From the NCBI GenBank assembly GCA_013336035.1, contig JAAXUL010000007.1:1-9158 (forward strand): 9,158 nt of DNA, read 5' to 3'. The DNA is from Chloroflexales bacterium. Lineage in GTDB: Bacteria > Chloroflexota > Chloroflexia > Chloroflexales > Chloroflexaceae. The translations under genes and the position numbers were made by a program. The notes under the pieces were generated by a model, which was not told the DNA's origin, did no database searches, and worked only from the letters and a program-made list of their open reading frames with translations. Of the stretch, positions 6,501-9,158 are shown in pieces; within the stretch, counting starts at the first letter, position 1; the number at the start of each line of letters is the position of its first letter.

Positions 6501-9158
6501 CCTTCGACCGCGCCGCGATCTTCGTGGAGTCGCTGGGCCTCGCGCCCGCCGAGGCGGCCATCTTCACCGACCCCGACCCTCTCGCCGACGACAAGTGGCA
6601 CGGGCTCTACGGTCTCCCGGCGATTCGCTCCGCCCTCCAGGCCCCCACTAACGCCGTGAACGCCACCCTCAGCCTGGAGGACGCCGACGCGGCCCGCTTC
6701 AGCGTAGGCGACTGGTGCGCCTACTTCGACCTGAGCGCGAACGCCATGCACCCGGAGAGCAGGCGCATCACCGCGATCGACACGGCGGGCTCCGGCGGCG
6801 CCGGGCGCACCACCATCACCCTCGCGGGGGAGTGGGCCACGCCGCCCGTCGCCGGCGACCTGTTGGCCTTCGACGCCCTCACGCCCCTCGGCTCCGCCGG
6901 CTTCCTCGCCCGCAGGCTCCAGATCACCTACAACGAGCTGGTCGCGATCGTGCGGGGCGGCTTCGTGAACCCGGCCCTGGCCCGCCTGACCCTCCTCGAC
7001 AAGCTGGACGTGAGCATCGGCGCGGTGCGCCTCTACCGCGACCCCCAGAGCGCGGCCTTCTACGCCCTGAACAAGGATCTGCTCGACAAGGAGCGCGACG
7101 AGCTGAGCGACCCCGACAAGGCGCGCTTCGACGCGCTCGCCCAGGCCGAGTGGGAGCAGCTGCGCGAGATCCAGGCCTTCGAGCAGCGGCTGGCGCGCTT
7201 CGCGGCTGACTACGACCTGCTGCCCGCCGACCTGGAGGCCGAGGTGCAGGCTATCCCCCTCGACGCCATCCTGGTGCTGTCGGACCCCGACGCCGGCTGT
7301 AGCTTCGACATGACCACCCTGCGCTACGCCAGCGGCCGGGCTGTGGACGCGATCGCCCTGCTGCGACTCAACCTGTTCACGCGGCTCTGGCGCAAGCTTG
7401 GCTGGACGATCGAGGAGACCGACGGCGCTCTAGAGGCGTTCGTGCCGGAGAACACCCCCTTCGACGTGGCGAACCTGGGCGAGCAACCCCTGGAGACGGC
7501 CCTGATCTATCTGGCTCACCTCAAGGCCCTAGAGGCGCAGCTGCGCCTCGGCAAGGGCGCGCGCCTCAAGCTGCTCAGCCTCTGGGCCGATCTGGCGACC
7601 TCGGGCAAGGGCGCGCTCTACGCCCAGCTCTTCCTTGCCCCCCGGGTGCTGAAGATCGACCCGGTCTTCGACCACCCCCTGGGCCAGTACCTCGACCCGG
7701 CCTGGGTGAGCGCCCGCGCTGCGGCCCATATCCACCGGGTGCAGATGGCTGGCGTCGCGCCCGCCGACAAGCTCGACCCCGCCCCGTTCGCTGGCGAGCT
7801 CCGGCTAGAGCTACGCTACGACGAGCTCCAGGAAGTGCAGCACCTCGCCTACCAGGGCGTGCTGAGCGACCCCGACAAGGCCGCCCTGATCGCCCTGGCG
7901 CCCGCCCCCGCGACCCTGCTGTCCGAGCTGCTGGACGCCGTGCAAGGGAAGGCCGCCGAGTTCACGCTGGTCAATGGTCACCTGCTGGCTATCCAGGGCG
8001 CCCTCGGCATCACCGCCAGCGACGCCGCCCGCATCTTCGCCGACGCCGGCACGACCCTCGACGCCGCCCCGCTCTCGCTGGCGAACGTCTCGCTGCTGTA
8101 CCGCTACACTCTGCTCGCCAGGGCGCTCAGGCTCAGCGTGCCCGCTCTGATCGCGCTCAAGGGCCTGTCGGGCCTGAACCCCTTCACGCCCTTGCACGCC
8201 GACCCCCTCGCCTCTCTCGGCGACGATCACCCCTTCACCCAGACCCTGCGCTTTGTCGAGGTGGCCGGGCAGGTGCGGCAGAGCGGCTTCGCGATCGAAG
8301 ACCTGGAGTACCTGCTGCGCCACCGCTTCGACGCCTCGGGCCCGTTTCGGGCCGACGAGGAGGGCACACTGGCCCAGCTGCGGACCCTGGCCGAGGGAAT
8401 CAGGGCGATCCGCGCTGAGCACGCCGTGCCGGCTGACCCCGGCGCCATGGACGAGGAGCAGCTGCGCCAGAAGCTCGGCCTGCTGCTGCCGCCCGACATC
8501 GTCGAGCGCTTCCTGGCCATGCTCGGCGGGACGGCCCTGTTCACGATCACAAAAAATGCCGTCGCCGCGGCCGACAGCCTGCACCCGTCGAGCTTCACCG
8601 CCGAGCCCGCCATCAGCCAGGTGGCCTACAACGCCACCACCCAGACCCAGACGCTCACGGTGCGCGGCCTGCTCTTCGACCAGGGCAAGACCCGGCTGAA
8701 GAGCGCCCTCGCCCCCGTGCTCAGCGCCGGGCAGGAGGCCCTGCTCTCCGATCTGCTCGACGCCGTGCAGGCGCAGGGCCGTGCCCAGGCCGACGCCTTC
8801 TTCGCGCGCCACCTGGAGCGCCAGCCCCTCAGCGCGTCCGCGAGCACGGGCTTCCTCGCCGTGGCCGACTTCGAGCTGCTCTTCAACCCGGACCACCCCC
8901 TCGACCTGGGCGAGGACGAGCAGGACCGCATCCGTAGACGGCGCACCACCCTGGCGCGGGCCTTCCTGCCCTTCCTCCAGCAGCGCCTGATCCGCCAGTT
9001 CGTCGTCCAGACCATGACGGCCCAGGTGGGCGCCGACCCCGCCCTCGTGGAGAGCCTGCTCACCGACGCGCGCCTCCTGGGCGTGCGGCAGCCCGACGCC
9101 AGCCTGCAGCCCCTGCTGGACGTGCTCGTCGCCCAGGACGCGCTGAGCCTGGGCCCCC
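3566..9158 (+). CDS. Tc toxin subunit A (TcA-like) with N-terminal peptidoglycan-binding-like modules, 3'-partial
   Basis: The frame is open from ATG 3566 to the right edge (1864 codons, no stop), so the C-terminus is missing. TcA subunits form pentamers that bind target cells and thread the cargo through a central channel. Domains in order are: PG-binding-like module about 7-92; Gly/Asp hinge and helical linker 98-171; second PG-binding-like module about 172-242; transthyretin/carboxypeptidase-regulatory-like beta domain about 247-333; a long helical region; and the VRP1 core about 680-830. The VRP1 core carries the hallmark CECEHCRSVLSPAAYLVDLL at 804-823 and TYNLFTIAKT before it. A beta insertion lies at about 1032-1105, and a strand-helix module occurs twice (1413-1460 and 1684-1735). 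Family members usually exceed 2,300 residues, so the neuraminidase-like, channel and TcB-binding parts should follow. No signal peptide is visible, as usual for Tc toxins. The VRP1 motif plus the adjacent BC gene make the assignment secure. Confidence 0.92.
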   Translation, partial: MHPISAPLSPGDQGPDVVNLQDGLRRILAASVLDLDEGTRDELLRGLAEESRARVYADATAKTVTIFQERQQLEPSGAIDEKSAERLNRVLEEIGGFGDGDGGDLSLLLGVLQEQAQSLREINAGTSRLAAIEASLGALPDAATVRAIKAGTDQIGAIGGHIASLAERATFLDLHARGDAVRAAHEQLARAGFALPAGERDAGLFGVGTRDALLQLQERFKLARTGVLDDATRNALAIAVGAAQNEARIEGQVFLDSGLPAQGLSLRLVVKGFGDEAKELGTLQTDGQGFYALPFEWTGALSNLEIHALNPDGSTRRLAQPRAKLGRNEVINLVAPSALQPAVAEYRRLTDSLTPHIGQMERLAGAVENAERQDLSVLHRATGWDARMIALAAMAEQLHTGAGAALDQEGLYGLLRAGLPSDRFALAQVDAETVERALTTVRDAGIVGMSDPAIGAFKAGFQRFANKVRLAVPAPGALSTYSQLLAASGLSQEQQDAFGPVFLSHTGSGEQLWERARQAGLDDRQIGALQLQGKLAFLTGNSEALVSKLAQQEISDPAQLVDQDLYQPERWKAELSAMAADDEGLAALIPVTYAGATTQERLDAYAEDMARKVRVSYPTQVIGRLIERDEADAFALGAARGDTVTLLKQAAGQGFRLGQTPVTSFLMAHPGVKGELDDTQFETARHELKKLQRAYQITPANESMTALMSLGLHSAYDVVAVTEDQFIDLYGPKFPSVEQARMVYRKAKQVTNVTYNLFTIAKTMESSPPIHGLSAPSAVREGVRNELIKHFPTMESLFGSLDFCECEHCRSVLSPAAYLVDLLQLVDIEPAVWENFLARWKATHNDEKYTDSFEKPYEALIARRPDLPHIQLTCENTNVALPYIDIVNEILEYYVANGGLAAAAARDTGDASSAELLAEPQNVIRAAYDRLLEACYPLALPFDLWLETVRQFCQFFDTPLAQLLETFRREDTLFAPTQPFDRAAIFVESLGLAPAEAAIFTDPDPLADDKWHGLYGLPAIRSALQAPTNAVNATLSLEDADAARFSVGDWCAYFDLSANAMHPESRRITAIDTAGSGGAGRTTITLAGEWATPPVAGDLLAFDALTPLGSAGFLARRLQITYNELVAIVRGGFVNPALARLTLLDKLDVSIGAVRLYRDPQSAAFYALNKDLLDKERDELSDPDKARFDALAQAEWEQLREIQAFEQRLARFAADYDLLPADLEAEVQAIPLDAILVLSDPDAGCSFDMTTLRYASGRAVDAIALLRLNLFTRLWRKLGWTIEETDGALEAFVPENTPFDVANLGEQPLETALIYLAHLKALEAQLRLGKGARLKLLSLWADLATSGKGALYAQLFLAPRVLKIDPVFDHPLGQYLDPAWVSARAAAHIHRVQMAGVAPADKLDPAPFAGELRLELRYDELQEVQHLAYQGVLSDPDKAALIALAPAPATLLSELLDAVQGKAAEFTLVNGHLLAIQGALGITASDAARIFADAGTTLDAAPLSLANVSLLYRYTLLARALRLSVPALIALKGLSGLNPFTPLHADPLASLGDDHPFTQTLRFVEVAGQVRQSGFAIEDLEYLLRHRFDASGPFRADEEGTLAQLRTLAEGIRAIRAEHAVPADPGAMDEEQLRQKLGLLLPPDIVERFLAMLGGTALFTITKNAVAAADSLHPSSFTAEPAISQVAYNATTQTQTLTVRGLLFDQGKTRLKSALAPVLSAGQEALLSDLLDAVQAQGRAQADAFFARHLERQPLSASASTGFLAVADFELLFNPDHPLDLGEDEQDRIRRRRTTLARAFLPFLQQRLIRQFVVQTMTAQVGADPALVESLLTDARLLGVRQPDASLQPLLDVLVAQDALSLGP
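3584..3844 (+). other. First peptidoglycan-binding-like module of TcA
   Basis: Residues about 7-92 follow the PG_binding_1 pattern. They open with LSPGDQGPDVVNLQDGL (xxGxxGxDVxxLQxxL) and continue to TVTIFQERQQLEPSGAIDEK (xVxxFQxxxxLxxxGxxD), followed by a helix. The spacing between the halves is longer than in a minimal module, so the fold is likely but not certain. In the family this domain binds cell-wall peptides; its role in a Tc toxin is unknown to me. Confidence 0.65.
3857..4078 (+). other. Gly/Asp hinge and helical linker
   Basis: Residues 98-104 read GDGDGGD, encoded by an imperfect GGCGAC repeat. They are followed by about 65 residues with regularly spaced hydrophobics (LLLGVLQEQAQSLREI, LAAIEASLGAL, IGAIGGHIASLAE) that look like an amphipathic helix or short coiled coil. 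The stretch joins the two PG-binding-like modules. It probably acts as a flexible hinge and spacer. Confidence 0.5.
4079..4291 (+). other. Second peptidoglycan-binding-like module of TcA
   Basis: Residues about 172-242 form a clearer PG_binding_1-like unit. It has DLHARGDAVRAAHEQLARAG, then FGVGTRDALLQLQERFKL and ARTGVLDDATRNAL. The FGxxTxxALxxxQxxxxLxxTGxxDxxTxxxL pattern is what identifies the family. It is followed directly by a beta domain. Confidence 0.75.
4304..4564 (+). other. Transthyretin-like / carboxypeptidase-regulatory-like beta domain of TcA
   Basis: Residues about 247-333 begin ARIEGQVFLDSGLPAQGLSL and continue with LGTLQTDGQGFYALPFEW, the typical 'xGxVxxxxxxPxxGxxV...xTDxxGxYxLxF' arrangement of these Ig-like beta sandwiches. 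It ends near NEVINLV. Such domains often mediate surface or protein contacts; the precise role here is inferred. Confidence 0.65.
5603..6055 (+). other. VRP1-type core motif region of TcA
   Basis: Residues about 680-830 match the 'Salmonella virulence plasmid 28.1 kDa A' (VRP1) region shared by TcA proteins. Visible blocks are LHSAYDVVAVTEDQFIDLYG, YRKAKQVTNVTYNLFTIAKT and the cysteine-bearing CECEHCRSVLSPAAYLVDLL (C804, C806, H808, C809). The SVxSPAAYLxDLL block is the strongest single identifier in this gene. In solved TcA structures this region belongs to the alpha-helical shell around the channel. Confidence 0.9.
6659..6880 (+). other. Beta-type insertion in the TcA helical shell
   Basis: Residues about 1032-1105 break a helical stretch with a compact strand-rich segment: FSVGDWCAYFDLS, RRITAID, RTTITLAGEW and VAGDLLAFDA. 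The repeated xVGDxxxxF / xAGDxxxFD edges look like a small SH3-like or Ig-like barrel. TcA proteins carry receptor-binding beta domains inserted in their helical shell, so a binding role is plausible. I cannot assign it to a named family. Confidence 0.45.
7802..7945 (+). repeat. TcA internal strand-helix module, copy 1
   Basis: Residues 1413-1460 comprise strands LELRYDELQEVQHLAYQGVL followed by a helix ending LSELLDAVQ. The same arrangement recurs at residues 1684-1735. At the DNA level, bases 7916-7944 match 8741-8769 at 26 of 29 positions. Confidence 0.6.
8615..8770 (+). repeat. TcA internal strand-helix module, copy 2
   Basis: Residues 1684-1735 comprise strands VAYNATTQTQTLTVRGLL followed by a helix ending LSDLLDAVQ. 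The module matches copy 1, which lies 275 residues earlier. The strand part is more diverged than the terminal helix. The spacing suggests a repeated beta-hairpin unit inserted in the helical scaffold. Confidence 0.6.

Noticed and set aside
8550..8557. A-rich run (ACA AAA AAT) as a frameshift or slippage site in TcA
   Set aside because: It is unusual in such GC-rich DNA and resembles a slippery heptamer. But TcA-like coding, including the LSDLLDAVQ module, continues in the original frame and no alternative product is recognisable.
7811..8896. Minus-strand open frame near the right end
   Set aside because: It lies wholly opposite the continuous TcA frame, and its composition is typical of a shadow frame.

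Overview
The window holds two large same-strand genes of an ABC-type (Tc) toxin complex, and both run off the window. No RNA gene, insertion sequence, CRISPR array or replication element is visible. The DNA is very GC-rich, as are third codon positions. That fits lineages such as Chloroflexota, Myxococcota or Actinomycetota, but the window alone does not decide between them. An outer-membrane-protein-like C-terminus in the first gene would suit a diderm host, though this is weak evidence.

Positions 1-3534 are the 3' part of a TcB-TcC fusion. The window opens inside the end of the TcB part. It continues through YD (RHS) repeats and a complete Rhs core-associated domain that carries the autoproteolysis residues. 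It ends in a 369-residue variable C-terminus, the position where Tc toxins carry their cargo. This C-terminus does not look like a known enzyme effector. It is beta-rich, glycine/serine/alanine-rich, free of lysine and cysteine, weakly acidic, and ends in an alternating hydrophobic strand with a terminal Phe.

After a 31-base gap with a good ribosome binding site, positions 3566-9158 encode the first 1864 residues of a TcA-type subunit, the receptor-binding and translocation-channel component. Its N-terminus carries two peptidoglycan-binding-like modules, a helical linker and a transthyretin-like beta domain ahead of the VRP1 region. Later it shows a beta-type insertion and a duplicated strand-helix module. 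The neuraminidase-like, channel and TcB-binding parts would lie downstream of the window.

By analogy with characterised Tc toxins, the BC protein would form a sealed cocoon holding its cleaved C-terminus. The TcA pentamer would bind a target cell and inject that cargo. The order BC then A, with tight spacing, suggests one transcript. The most interesting unknown is the identity of the cargo domain.
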